This document shows positions 40,819 to 49,925 of a stretch of DNA of 64,000 nucleotides, in pieces; the stretch's first letter is position 1, and each line of letters begins with the position of its first letter. Source of the DNA: HGM12998 sp900756495. Its GTDB lineage: Bacteria > Bacillota > Clostridia > Oscillospirales > Oscillospiraceae. Location: NCBI GenBank assembly GCA_958477305.1, contig CAUEFI010000001.1:1-64000 (forward strand), written 5' to 3'. The translations under genes and the position numbers were made by a program. Under the pieces are notes generated by a model. It was not told where the DNA came from. It did no database searches and was given only the letters and a program-made list of their open reading frames with translations.

Positions 40819-42114
40819 CTATTCCGCCTTTGGTATGGAAGCCATGGCCGTCTCATTGTCAGCGCCGATCATCCGATCCCGGGTAAAGATCACGGAGACA
40901 AGGCAGAGCACGGCAATCCCTGCGCAGGCCGCATACATCCCGTTATAGCCCCACGGAGATTTGAGGCATATGGAGGCCAGCAGAAAGGCTGAGGAGCTCA
41001 CCGCCATGATGATCGGAGAAATCAGCCTGTTGGCGGCGGCGAAATCCCACCGGCCGAACACGGTACCAACCATCGAAGGGGACAGATTTGCAATACCGCC
41101 CACGCACGCCATGATGCCCGAGGCGCTGATCCATACAAAGGGAACGCCCAGAGGCTGCAGCAGCCCTATCGCGAAGAACACCGTGATGGCCGCGGCATAG
41201 AGGATTGTCGCCCGCCTGGTTCCCATTTTGGTGTCAATCCAGCCAAACAGCCAGCTCCCAAACAGGCCGATGATGGACGTGACCTGAAGCACGCGGACAG
41301 CAAAGTCCGGCGTATAACCTATGGAGATACAGCGATTGACCAGCTGGCTCACAAAGGCCACGGCAATCATCCACAGCAGCCCCCAGGTCAGGCCGATCTG
41401 CCACGCCTGCGGCGTCCGGAGCAGCCGCCCCCAGGTAAACGGGGAGCGGTAGGCCTTCATGGCGGCCCGGCCGGCCTCCAGATCCCTGAGCCCGGCGGAG
41501 TCGTTGTCGGGACAGCACCCGGCTTCCTCCGGGATGTTTTTGACATACAGCACGGTGAACAGGGCCAGCAGCAGGAACACTGCGCCTACGACGGCCATGG
41601 TCCCGGGCGCCCCGATTGCCGCAATCGCCCTTGGAATATACGGAGACCAGATAACGTCGGACAGGATGATGCCCATGGTGGCCCAGCCCAGTACCACACC
41701 CTTCTTTCTCGGAAACCAGTTGTTCAGCAGTGCCGTGCACCCCGCCTGCTGGTACGCACAGGAAAAGACCCGGTTGCCAATCACGCACAGCACAAACACG
41801 CCAAAAACCGTCGTGTATCCGTACAGCGCCAGGCACAGCCCACCGAGCACCAGTCCCAGAGCCGTGACAAATTTAGGGCCTCTCCGGACCACCAACTGGG
41901 CAAAAAACAGGGTGGCGGCGGCGCCGATATAGCCGCCATAACTCATGAAGGGCAGAACGTCGGCATACTCCCATCCCCGCAGCTGGCAGATGCGGGGCAG
42001 AATGGTATTGGTCATACCGGCGTTCACGCAGGCGCAGGCCAGGAACAAAATACCGGCATAGACCGTGATCGTCAGGTGCTTGGGCGACACCCAGGAGTTT
42101 CCTCTTTTTTGCAT
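40819..42114 (-). CDS. MFS transporter (OxlT / monocarboxylate-like)
   Basis: A 431-residue, 12-helix major facilitator protein. GWEYADVLPFMSYGGYIGAA is the helix 1-2 region, and GWIDTKMGTRRA is the loop 8-9 counterpart of the A-motif. NNWFPRKKGVVLGWATMG resembles the OxlT/MCT signature of oxalate:formate-type and monocarboxylate carriers. It is the last gene of the minus-strand run 44419-40819 behind the PhlG-like hydrolase and a DcuC-type carrier, so it probably moves a related acid. Confidence 0.9.
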   Translation of the reverse strand: MQKRGNSWVSPKHLTITVYAGILFLACACVNAGMTNTILPRICQLRGWEYADVLPFMSYGGYIGAAATLFFAQLVVRRGPKFVTALGLVLGGLCLALYGYTTVFGVFVLCVIGNRVFSCAYQQAGCTALLNNWFPRKKGVVLGWATMGIILSDVIWSPYIPRAIAAIGAPGTMAVVGAVFLLLALFTVLYVKNIPEEAGCCPDNDSAGLRDLEAGRAAMKAYRSPFTWGRLLRTPQAWQIGLTWGLLWMIAVAFVSQLVNRCISIGYTPDFAVRVLQVTSIIGLFGSWLFGWIDTKMGTRRATILYAAAITVFFAIGLLQPLGVPFVWISASGIMACVGGIANLSPSMVGTVFGRWDFAAANRLISPIIMAVSSSAFLLASICLKSPWGYNGMYAACAGIAVLCLVSVIFTRDRMIGADNETAMASIPKAE

Positions 42115-42213
42115 TGTCTTGCGCTCCTTCCCTTTCAGCCGACTGACATTTCAGCACCGGGTACATCGCAGGGCCAGCCGGCGCGCCATGCTGGAGCTGG
42201 CCCCCTCCTTACA

Positions 42214-43608
42214 TTACACCAGAAACAGCATAATGGCCGCCAAGGTCACGATACCGCCAATCACGGCGGGAGGGAGATTCCGCTTGGATACTGTCGTGGG
42301 AGCCACTCCGGTGGCGCCGCTGATGAACAGGGTGGCTGCGGAGATTGGCGTGCAGGCTTGTCCGATGCTCTGCGCCACCAGCAGGATGCACACTGCTGCG
42401 GGAACCAGCAAATCAGCCCGGCCGGCTGTCGTCAGCAGCGTGTTGAGAATGGGCATCAGGGTAAAGATACAGACCGGCCCGCTGCCTGTAACATAGAACA
42501 TGACGGCGTGGACGACGGTAAACAGGATCAGAATCACCCCGATTGGGAGATTCGGGATGGAGGCCACTTTGGAAGCCAGAAGCTCGATCCCCCCCACCAT
42601 CGTCAGCGCAGTGGAGAACAGCGTGCCGGCAATGCCAACGATGGTGGCTGTTCCAAAGGCGGATCCCATGCCTTTGTAGAACACCACGGCCTCTGCAAAG
42701 GTCTCATGGGTCTTGCGCATGTAAAGGAGCTCAATGATGAACACGATGACAAAAGACAGGAAGGTCGCGGCTACTACCGTGAGAATCACGGTTTTTGCCA
42801 CCAGGCTGCTGAAAATGACCACAAACGCCAGCGGCAGGACAGGCAGGACAGCGTACCACCTGGGGCGGTTGAAGGCGCTGATGTCGAATTCCTTGGTCTC
42901 TCCGGCGTCCACCACGCGCCCATTTCTGGCGTCGCTCTTGTCAAAAAACCGTGCAGAAAAGAAGTATACCACAAGCGCTGCAACGAGATAAACCACAATA
43001 AAGGGCAGCGCGGTAATGAACAGCTCGCCCATGGTGGTGGCGTTTCCCAGCTGGCTGATGACCAGTCCGGAAACCGGATTGGCCGGGCCGATATAGCCGC
43101 AGACAGCGCAGCCGATGGTGATGGCCGAAATGGATGAGACGGTGGACAGGCCGACGGCCCTCATTATGGGGTAGATGACGCCGTACAGGAGCACCACGTT
43201 GGACACTCCGGAGGGCAGAGCGCAGAGGAAGAGGAAGCCAATTACAATCACCAGCGCCCCCACTACATAGGGGTTTTTGACCTTCTTCAGGGGCTGGGAC
43301 AGGTAGTATGCAAACAAATCGGTGGCGTGGAGATGATCCATCAGCGCCACATACCCCAGCACGGACATGACGGTCAATCCCGTGCTGGCAATGTAAGACA
43401 TGGACGACTCCCGAAACGCCTCAAAAGCGTCCAGCCAGAAGCTTCCGCTGGATGCTTCGACGCCGGTAACCCCCATGATGCCGCCCCAGAAGAACAGCAC
43501 TACGACCCCTACCGCCAGCAGCGTTGTAACCGGATGGAACTTCTTTTGGATGGCAATGAGCACGACGACGAACATCAGGACAGAAACGATGATTTGAATG
43601 GCTGCCAT
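42214..43608 (-). CDS. DcuC-type C4-dicarboxylate / organic-acid carrier
   Basis: A 464-residue ion-transporter-superfamily protein with about 12 helices. FLFLCALPSGVSNVVLLYGVIYPIMRAVGL, CAVCGYIGPANPVSGLV and QSIGQACTPISAATLFISGATGVAPTTVSKRNLPP fit the DcuC family (anaerobic C4-dicarboxylate carriers), including the two symmetrical hairpin loops. It is 22 bp downstream of the PhlG-like gene and in the same operon. The true substrate may not be a C4 acid. Confidence 0.85.
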   Translation of the reverse strand: MAAIQIIVSVLMFVVVLIAIQKKFHPVTTLLAVGVVVLFFWGGIMGVTGVEASSGSFWLDAFEAFRESSMSYIASTGLTVMSVLGYVALMDHLHATDLFAYYLSQPLKKVKNPYVVGALVIVIGFLFLCALPSGVSNVVLLYGVIYPIMRAVGLSTVSSISAITIGCAVCGYIGPANPVSGLVISQLGNATTMGELFITALPFIVVYLVAALVVYFFSARFFDKSDARNGRVVDAGETKEFDISAFNRPRWYAVLPVLPLAFVVIFSSLVAKTVILTVVAATFLSFVIVFIIELLYMRKTHETFAEAVVFYKGMGSAFGTATIVGIAGTLFSTALTMVGGIELLASKVASIPNLPIGVILILFTVVHAVMFYVTGSGPVCIFTLMPILNTLLTTAGRADLLVPAAVCILLVAQSIGQACTPISAATLFISGATGVAPTTVSKRNLPPAVIGGIVTLAAIMLFLV

Positions 43609-43630
43609 AGTATTCCCCTCTCTCTTTCTC

Positions 43631-44419
43631 TTATTTGACGCCGCCCGCCTGCCGTGCCTTCAGATGGGGCGGCAGATTGTCACAGATATGAGACCAGGTC
43701 CCATCGGGATTTCGCTTGACCCGCAGGTCAAAGCGGACATTTTGGTAAGGGTCGGGGTGATCCTTCCAGATGCCGTACATCTGAGGCAAAAACGCCTTAA
43801 ACCGGGCGGACTCGTACAGCGCGTGATCCGGGGGACATTTGACCTCCTCCATGCCTTTGAGAAAAATATCTACAAATTCCTTTTTGATAAAGCGGGCAGT
43901 GACCCACTCGCTTCCCCCTTCAATCGGCCGGTACATGTGAATGAGCCACATCCGGTCCTCCGGTCCGCCGCCCCGGAACGGCCGGTTGGAGAGCCAGCAG
44001 TGGTCGTAGCACTCGGTAAAGGGGTAGTACTCCATCGGCTGTCGTGTCATGCGCCCGGGCGTCTCCAAATCAAACTCGTAGATCAGCTCTGAGGAGCCCG
44101 CGTACCCGACCTCGGCTGGCGAGGGATCCCACGCAAAGCCCGCATGAGCGCCCGGCGCCCAGAGGAAGTAACACTTCTCCATGTTGGCCCAGAACCAGTC
44201 CAGCATCTCCGGTGTAATTCCCTCCAGCTCCTCAACCAACGGCTCTCCGATTAGCACAAAGCCCTCGCCGGCAAATTTGGGGTGGATTTCAGGGGTCCAA
44301 ATTCCCTTCACCCTGGGGCAGGGCGTATAGGGCAGCGTGGGGACCTCCGGGCGGTACTTGGGCGGATAAAAGGTCTGTCCGCCATTGGGGATGTACCCGG
44401 TATTGTTCATGCCGTTCAT
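43631..44419 (-). CDS. Putative DAPG / phloretin hydrolase family enzyme (PhlG/Phy-like)
   Basis: A 262-residue protein. The segment GITPEMLDWFWANMEKCYFLWAPGAH and, near the C-terminus, H-x3-E-x6-FLPQMY match the spacing of the zinc ligand and closing motif of the diacetylphloroglucinol/phloretin hydrolases (HCxxE...FLPxLY). MWLIHMYRP could supply another ligand. Such enzymes cut the C-C bond between an acyl group and a phloroglucinol ring. The identification rests on motif memory only. Next to two acid carriers and a divergent LysR gene, it looks like the enzyme of a plant-phenolic uptake-and-cleavage locus. Confidence 0.55.
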   Translation of the reverse strand: MNGMNNTGYIPNGGQTFYPPKYRPEVPTLPYTPCPRVKGIWTPEIHPKFAGEGFVLIGEPLVEELEGITPEMLDWFWANMEKCYFLWAPGAHAGFAWDPSPAEVGYAGSSELIYEFDLETPGRMTRQPMEYYPFTECYDHCWLSNRPFRGGGPEDRMWLIHMYRPIEGGSEWVTARFIKKEFVDIFLKGMEEVKCPPDHALYESARFKAFLPQMYGIWKDHPDPYQNVRFDLRVKRNPDGTWSHICDNLPPHLKARQAGGVK

Positions 44420-44627
44420 GGTGATTCCTCCTCAAAATACATATAAATATTTTTATAATATCATCATGTAGAGCGCTGTCCGGACTATTTTATCGTTTCA
44501 GTTTCCTAACATCGCAAAATTAAATTTTGTATTTACATCTTAACAGCTAAAGGTTAAAATGTATAATATAAATTCCTCGTATTCAGCGCCTCAATATATA
44601 ACAAAAATGGTATATAGGAGATACGGC
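44420..44627. promoter_or_regulatory. Divergent control region between LysR and the PhlG-like operon
   Basis: An AT-rich 208-bp region with candidate -10 elements on both strands, for example TATAAT within 44562-44575 on the plus strand and an AT-only run near 44442-44462 upstream of the operon. LysR T-N11-A sites could not be fixed with confidence. Confidence 0.45.
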
Positions 44628-45518
44628 ATGGAGCTTCAGCATCTGCGCTACTTCATTGACATCGCCCGGTTGGAGAGCGTCTCCCGGGCAGCGGAACAGA
44701 ATCATGTCGCTCAGCCAGCCATGAGCCGGATTATTGCCGTGCTGGAAAAGGAGTTCGGCGCGCCTCTTTTCGATCGGGTCGGCCGCAACATCCGCCTCAA
44801 CGCCTGTGGCCGGATCCTTCTGAAAGCCGCGGAGCAGAGCATCTCCCTGCTGGACGGCGTTCAGGAGGAAATCGACTTTTACAACGGCCACATGACCGGC
44901 AAAGTCCGGGTGTGCCTCCAGGCCCCGCTCCGGCAATTCGGAAGAATGTGTCACATGTTCCGGGAGATCTATCCCCAGGTGGATCTGGATATCGAAAAGC
45001 CGTCGCTGGACGAGGGCACGCAGCTCAGCCCGGAATACGATCTGTTTCTCTATATGGGGCCGGCCATTCACAACGGAAGCTATCAGGCGCAGCGCCTTTT
45101 GACCGAAGACGTCATTGCGCTGGTGAGCCGCCGCAACCCGCTGGCAGAAAAGGAGCAGATTTCGCTGCAGGATCTGGCGCAGCAGGAGTTTATCATGCCC
45201 CAGGTGTATATGCTGAAGGAGCTGGTGCTCTCCGCCTGCTATCAGGCGGGGTTTGTCCCACAGAAAATCAGCATCGCCAATCACCCCTCTGGCCAGCAGA
45301 TGCTGGTGGACACCCTGCCGGAACGAAGGGCTGTGGTAGCTCTGAAGAGCTTCACCGATGTGTGGAGCGGTGAATATAAAATGCTTCCCATTGCAGAACC
45401 TGACTGCAGCGTAGCCGTCAGCATAGCCTGGAGTCAAACCACTCCCCTGCGCCCCTCGGCGGAGGCGTTCCGCGACTATGCGCTGCACTTCTATGCCGAG
45501 CAGGCAGATATGGGATAA
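44628..45518 (+). CDS. LysR family transcriptional regulator
   Basis: A 296-residue regulator. The N-terminal winged helix MELQHLRYFIDIARLESVSRAAEQNHVAQPAMSRIIAVLEKEFGAPLFDRVGR (residues 1-55, shown in pieces) is the LysR signature, followed by a linker helix and a PBP-like effector domain. ATG at 44628 with TAGGAG seven bases upstream is chosen. It is divergent from the PhlG-like operon, 208 bp apart, the usual layout in which LysR controls the divergent genes in response to their substrate. Confidence 0.93.
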   Translation: MELQHLRYFIDIARLESVSRAAEQNHVAQPAMSRIIAVLEKEFGAPLFDRVGRNIRLNACGRILLKAAEQSISLLDGVQEEIDFYNGHMTGKVRVCLQAPLRQFGRMCHMFREIYPQVDLDIEKPSLDEGTQLSPEYDLFLYMGPAIHNGSYQAQRLLTEDVIALVSRRNPLAEKEQISLQDLAQQEFIMPQVYMLKELVLSACYQAGFVPQKISIANHPSGQQMLVDTLPERRAVVALKSFTDVWSGEYKMLPIAEPDCSVAVSIAWSQTTPLRPSAEAFRDYALHFYAEQADMG

Positions 45519-45542
45519 CCGCCGCCGCAGTTCCCCGTATAT

Positions 45543-45579
45543 AAAAACCGGCCCGGGCTTGTGCCCGGGCCGGTTTTTT
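45543..45579 (+). terminator. LysR gene terminator
   Basis: 16-bp stem (45543-45558 and 45563-45578), TTGT loop, T6 following. Downstream, 45623-45650 and 45772-45828 hold two further inverted repeats (GCCGGACGTC/GACGTCCGGC and GATGTCCG/CGGACATC) of unknown use; no gene was seen in 45580-45855. Confidence 0.8.
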
Positions 45580-45855
45580 CAGGGACTGTCTCCGTCTTCG
45601 GCCGTCTGAAAACAGAACAAGCCGGACGTCTGCTCCTGACGTCCGGCCGCCCCAAAGGGAATAAGAGGGTACAAGGAAATGAAAAGAAACTGTCTCTTGC
45701 TCTTGCAAGTATTATCTTAAGGGCAAGATGTTAAGAAAAAAAGCCAAAGATGTTACAGAAAAATAAACTCTGATGTCCGTTGAAAAATCCGCCCGGCGGC
45801 CGCCCCCCATGCTCGGACGGACATCCCCTTTCTCCGCCAATTTCAGGCAGGCCTC

Positions 45856-45884
45856 TTGTCTTTTTGTGTCTATGCTGATACAAT
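45856..45884 (+). promoter_or_regulatory. Promoter of the arylsulfate sulfotransferase gene
   Basis: TTGTCT, 17-bp spacer, TACAAT, 48 bp before the start codon. Confidence 0.6.
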
Positions 45885-45931
45885 AAGGGACATCAGCCCC
45901 CTCATTTCAGTTCCAAACTGGAGGCATTGAT

Positions 45932-47746
45932 ATGAACGCGGAAGAAACCAGCAGAAAGCGCCGGCAGAAGGGGCCCGTCCCCCTGAAAAAACGGATGTTG
46001 AAAATCACTGTCATTACCTTAATTGCAGTTGCCGCCGGACTGGCGGTGGTCTTCATCGCCTCTCAGGCTTTCCTGCGGCAGGAGGATAAGATCCGGGACG
46101 CCTGGCGGGTGGATGTAGGCGACCTGCTGGGCCGGGACGAGGAGCTTCAGGTGGATCTCTGGGAGGCGCCTCTGGAGGCCAGCCTGTCCGTTCTTCAGAT
46201 CACGCCCGCCGAGGTGTCAGAGGAGGGCTTTACTTACTACGACGAGGATGTTCAGGCCCGGCTGGAACAGACGGTGGAGCGCCTCAAGGCCAGGACAAGC
46301 GGCTGGAGCGCCGATGCTCCTCTGGCCATTCTCAACCCTTATGGGACGGGGACCAACGGCCTGTATCTCTATTTCAGCACCCAGCGGGAGACTTCGGTGT
46401 CCTACACCATTCATGTGGAAGACCCGGATATTCCCGACTTCACGGCTGAAGCAGCCGATGTCAGCGGCTCCTCCCGGGGCAAAACCCATGAGTTCCAGCT
46501 CATCGGCCTGGTCCCGGGGCAGGTGAACCACGTCACGCTCAACGTCCTGGGCTCCCGGGGCGGCGTCCGGCAGAGCGTGGCCTTCACCATCGAAGCCCCC
46601 GGCACGGTGTCCGGGTATCCCGTTCAATTGGAGACGGAGGACGGCGGCAGCACCGCTCCCCTGTCCGGCGGGCTGTATGCCATGATGCGCACCAACGGCT
46701 ACCTGGGTTACGGCTTCTTCTTCGACAACAGCGGCGTACTCCGCTATGAGCTGTTGCTGGAGGGCTTCGGCATGGATCGCATACTGGAGACGGACGGGGA
46801 CATCCTCTGCTGTGTCTCCACCACCAAGCTGGCCAGGATCAATGGTCTGGGCCAGGTGGAGCGGGTCTACCCTCTGGACGGCTATGAGCTCCACCACGAC
46901 ATCGTCTTCGGCCCCGAGGGAACGGTGGCCGCTCTGGTCAGCCACGCGAGCAGCGATCGCGTGGAGGATGTCGTCGTGGAGGTAGACCTGGAGTCTGGCG
47001 CCGTCACCGAGCTGGCCGACTTCACCGATCTCATGCCCGGCTACTTCGACGTTATCAGCCGCCCCACCGCAGTCACCGACGACTTCTTCTGGCTGGCAGG
47101 AACTCACGACTGGATCCACCTGAACACGCTGCAGTATCTCGAGGAACAGGACAGCATCATTGTCTCCTCCCGTGAGACCTCCACCATCATCAAGGTGGAG
47201 GGAATTCACACCTCTCCCACGCTGGCTTGGTTTGCGGGCGACAGCCGCTTCTGGGCGGGCACTCCATATGAGGGGCTGTGCCTGACCCAAGTGGGGGACT
47301 TCACGCCCCAGTATGGACAGCACAGTGTGGAGTACGCCGGCCCCGGTCCGGAGGAGGGCACCTACTACCTGCGTATGTACAACAACAACTACTGGTCCCT
47401 CAACAGCCGGGACGGCTATGCCCCGGATTTAGAGGAAGGTGTGGGTACCGGCCTCTACGGCAGCGACGGGGATCTCAGCTATGTCTACACCTATCTCATT
47501 GATGAGAACGAGAGGACCTTCTCCCTGGAGGACTCCTTCCCGGTCCCCTATTCCTCCATTGTCTCCAACGCCGCCCCTGTCGGGACAGGCGGCAATTGGA
47601 TTGTCAACAGCGGCATGTCCAATGTATTCGGAGAGTACGACGCGGAGGGCGGCCTTATCCGTCAGTTCGCCTACACCTGTACGATGCAGGGCTATCGGAC
47701 CTTCAAGCCTGCGCTGGAGGGCTTCTGGTTCGCAGCCGGACAATAA
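45932..47746 (+). CDS. Membrane-anchored aryl-sulfate sulfotransferase (ASST)
   Basis: A 604-residue PAPS-independent arylsulfotransferase that moves sulfate between phenolic esters. Residues 22-46 form a single N-terminal membrane anchor; the rest is outside. An N-terminal beta domain (about 60-230) precedes the propeller. Catalytic motifs are readable: the histidine of ELHHDIVFG, the DWIHLN histidine and asparagine, SSRETSTIIKV with the arginine, and the YGQHS histidine. Gut ASSTs act on phenols and flavonoids. It stands alone between terminators and is near the PhlG-like locus. Confidence 0.9.
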   Translation: MNAEETSRKRRQKGPVPLKKRMLKITVITLIAVAAGLAVVFIASQAFLRQEDKIRDAWRVDVGDLLGRDEELQVDLWEAPLEASLSVLQITPAEVSEEGFTYYDEDVQARLEQTVERLKARTSGWSADAPLAILNPYGTGTNGLYLYFSTQRETSVSYTIHVEDPDIPDFTAEAADVSGSSRGKTHEFQLIGLVPGQVNHVTLNVLGSRGGVRQSVAFTIEAPGTVSGYPVQLETEDGGSTAPLSGGLYAMMRTNGYLGYGFFFDNSGVLRYELLLEGFGMDRILETDGDILCCVSTTKLARINGLGQVERVYPLDGYELHHDIVFGPEGTVAALVSHASSDRVEDVVVEVDLESGAVTELADFTDLMPGYFDVISRPTAVTDDFFWLAGTHDWIHLNTLQYLEEQDSIIVSSRETSTIIKVEGIHTSPTLAWFAGDSRFWAGTPYEGLCLTQVGDFTPQYGQHSVEYAGPGPEEGTYYLRMYNNNYWSLNSRDGYAPDLEEGVGTGLYGSDGDLSYVYTYLIDENERTFSLEDSFPVPYSSIVSNAAPVGTGGNWIVNSGMSNVFGEYDAEGGLIRQFAYTCTMQGYRTFKPALEGFWFAAGQ

Positions 47747-47760
47747 ACAGCAAGGTCAAA

Positions 47761-47794
47761 GCCGGTATCTGCCTGAGGCAGATACCGGCTTTTT
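47761..47794. terminator. Terminator between the convergent ASST and MATE genes
   Basis: 13-bp palindrome (47761-47773 and 47777-47789) followed by T5. Confidence 0.8.
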
Positions 47795-47799
47795 CAGCT

Positions 47800-49194
47800 T
47801 CAGAACTTTGCCGCGTCCCCGCCGCCCAGGCTTTTCAGGAAACGGACTGCCAAGACAACGGCCAGCACGCAGGAGATCACTTCTGCGATGGGCGTGGCAC
47901 AGGCGACGCCGTAGACGGGCCAGACCTCGTTGAGCACAAACATCAGGGGGATGTCCAGTACCCCCTTGCGCAGGATGGAGAGTACCGTGGCCTGTGCTTT
48001 CCGGGCGGCGGCCTGGAACAGCATCATGACCGTCATGGATGCCGAGGCCAGCGGCATGGCCACGCAGACGATCCTGACAAACTGCCTGCCATATTCCACT
48101 GTGGCCGGGTCGTCAATAAAGAACCGGACGAACTGTCCGCCGAACAGGAGGGCTGCGCACATGCATACCAGGGCAAAGCCCACCGCAATGCCCGCCGCGC
48201 TCAGGATGGACTGCCTCATCCGCCTGTAATCTCCTGCCGCATGGTTGTAGGCGATGAGGGGCAGCGAGCCCTGGGTGATTCCGGTGGAGACCCGGAAGGA
48301 GATCATATTGACCTTCTTGCCGATGCCCATCCCCGCTACCGCTGTAGAACTGGCCGAGGAGATCAGGTTGTTGACGGTTGCGTTGGAGACACTGGAGAGA
48401 ATGGTCATCAAAAAGGAGGGCAGGCCGATGGACAGCACATCTCCCGGGATGTGCGCTCCCACGGAGACGTCTCTGGGGTCCAGGGACAGCACCGAGTTCT
48501 TTCTGCGCCGGACGATATAGACGATATAGTAGAGCGCGGCGGCGAGATTGGAGAGCATGGTGGCCACCGCCGCGCCGGCAACCTCGCGGCCCGGCGGGAG
48601 CAGGACAAACATAAACAGCGGATCCAGCCCGATGTTGAGCACCGCCCCCAGGGAGAGCCCAAAGCTGGCCTCCTTGGCCGCCCCCTCCGAGCGGACGAGA
48701 TGGGCCAGCAGAGAGCTGAGGATGGTGGGCAGCCCTCCCACCACGCAGACCCAGAACAGATAGGAGCGGCAGTATTCCAGCGTGGTCCCGTCCGCCCCCA
48801 GCAGCCCCAGAACCGTATCCTGCAAAAGAAAGAGCGCAAGGGCATATCCAACCGCCACCGCCCCGCAGGCCCAGACGCAGAAGGCCGACGTCTGCCGCGC
48901 CTTCTGGAACTCCTGCCTTCCCAGGCATCTGGCAATCAGGCTGGAGCCGCCCACCCCAAACAGATTGGCCATGCCCGTCATAATGAGCATCAGCGGCATA
49001 CAGATCGCAATGGCGGCCACCATAGCAGGATCCTTAGGCCGTCCCACAAAGTAAGTGTCGGCAAAGTTGTAGATCACCGTGATGAGCTGTCCCAGGATCG
49101 TCGGCAGCGCCAGCGTCAGCACCGCCCGGATGGCCGGCAGCTCTATAAAAACCCGGCGCTCCCGGGGGCTGAGCTCCTGCTTAACCTGTCTCAC
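47800..49194 (-). CDS. MATE family efflux transporter
   Basis: A 464-residue, 12-helix MATE protein. LALPTILGQLITVIYNFADTYFVG opens the first helix pair, NIGLDPLFMFVLLPPGREVAGAAVATMLS and GITQGSLPLIAYNHAAGDYRRM are the matching motifs in each half. GTG at 49194 overlaps the tetR stop as GTGA with GGAGGAG eight bases upstream, so the frame's earlier ATG at 49251, inside the tetR gene, is not favoured. With TetR upstream in the same unit, it is probably an inducible drug-efflux pump. Confidence 0.94.
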   Translation of the reverse strand: MRQVKQELSPRERRVFIELPAIRAVLTLALPTILGQLITVIYNFADTYFVGRPKDPAMVAAIAICMPLMLIMTGMANLFGVGGSSLIARCLGRQEFQKARQTSAFCVWACGAVAVGYALALFLLQDTVLGLLGADGTTLEYCRSYLFWVCVVGGLPTILSSLLAHLVRSEGAAKEASFGLSLGAVLNIGLDPLFMFVLLPPGREVAGAAVATMLSNLAAALYYIVYIVRRRKNSVLSLDPRDVSVGAHIPGDVLSIGLPSFLMTILSSVSNATVNNLISSASSTAVAGMGIGKKVNMISFRVSTGITQGSLPLIAYNHAAGDYRRMRQSILSAAGIAVGFALVCMCAALLFGGQFVRFFIDDPATVEYGRQFVRIVCVAMPLASASMTVMMLFQAAARKAQATVLSILRKGVLDIPLMFVLNEVWPVYGVACATPIAEVISCVLAVVLAVRFLKSLGGGDAAKF

Positions 49195-49805
49195 GTCTCT
49201 TTCTCCTCCCCCACTCCGCGCTGTGCGTTCTCCTCCAGGCTGTGAATCCATGCGATGTATCCCCGAATCAAAAAGCGAAAGCTCTCGTCGGTGCGAACCC
49301 CCCTGCCGGTATTGTAGCCCGCCGACTCCAGCACCGCAAAGCCATGGAGGGCGCTTCGCAGGCAGCGTGAGAAATGGACGGCGTCCGCCTCGTCCACAGC
49401 GTACTGATGGACCGTATTGCGCACTACCCGGAGGCCCTGTCTCCCTATCTCTCCCAGCTCCTCCCCCTTGGCCGGATCCAGAGTAGGCAGGCCGATGATG
49501 GCCCGGTAGAGCTCATAGTCCTCTTTTACAAACTGGGCATAGGCATAGGCCAGCGCCTCCAGAGCCTCGTCCCTCCGCTTCCCCTCTGTCGCCCGCTCCA
49601 GCGTGTCATTGAGCTTATTCATTGCCAGCCTGCCGACCTCTCGGTTGATATCCTCCACGCTGTCAATGTGGTTGTAGAGGGAGGCCGCCTTCACATTCAG
49701 CCGCAGGGCCAGTTCCCGCACAGAAAACTTGTTGTATCCCTTCTCCTCCACCAGTCTGGACGCCGTCTCGGCGATCATCTCCAGCGTTAATCCCTTTCCC
49801 TTCAT
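49191..49805 (-). CDS. TetR family transcriptional regulator
   Basis: A 204-residue regulator. LTLEMIAETASRLVEEKGYNKFSVRELALRLNVKAASLYNHIDSVEDI (read in pieces) is the TetR helix-turn-helix; the C-terminal part fits the WHG-type ligand domain. GGAGGA lies upstream of the ATG. It is translationally coupled to the MATE gene, and a palindrome lies 35 bp upstream of its start, so it probably represses itself and the pump until an inducer binds. Confidence 0.93.
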   Translation of the reverse strand: MKGKGLTLEMIAETASRLVEEKGYNKFSVRELALRLNVKAASLYNHIDSVEDINREVGRLAMNKLNDTLERATEGKRRDEALEALAYAYAQFVKEDYELYRAIIGLPTLDPAKGEELGEIGRQGLRVVRNTVHQYAVDEADAVHFSRCLRSALHGFAVLESAGYNTGRGVRTDESFRFLIRGYIAWIHSLEENAQRGVGEEKET

Positions 49806-49839
49806 GCGCTCCTCCTTGTGTCTCTTTGCCTCTATTTTA

Positions 49840-49856
49840 AACTAACGCCGTTAGTT
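49840..49856. promoter_or_regulatory. TetR operator candidate
   Basis: AACTAACGCCGTTAGTT, 17 bases, palindromic except at the centre. It sits just upstream of the tetR gene. Confidence 0.65.
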
Positions 49857-49874
49857 CGTCAATGCTCAATCCAC

Positions 49875-49916
49875 AAACCCCGAGGGGGACGGCATACGCC
49901 GTCCCCCTCGGGGTTT
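49875..49916 (-). terminator. Terminator of the ABC exporter operon
   Basis: 19-bp perfect stem (49875-49893 and 49898-49916), loop ATAC. It lies directly after the permease stop on the minus strand. Confidence 0.75.
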
Positions 49917-49925
49917 TAACTAAGG

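Noticed and set aside
45580..45855. Small RNA gene between LysR and ASST
   Set aside because: Two inverted repeats are present, but there is no clear promoter-terminator pairing to define a transcript.
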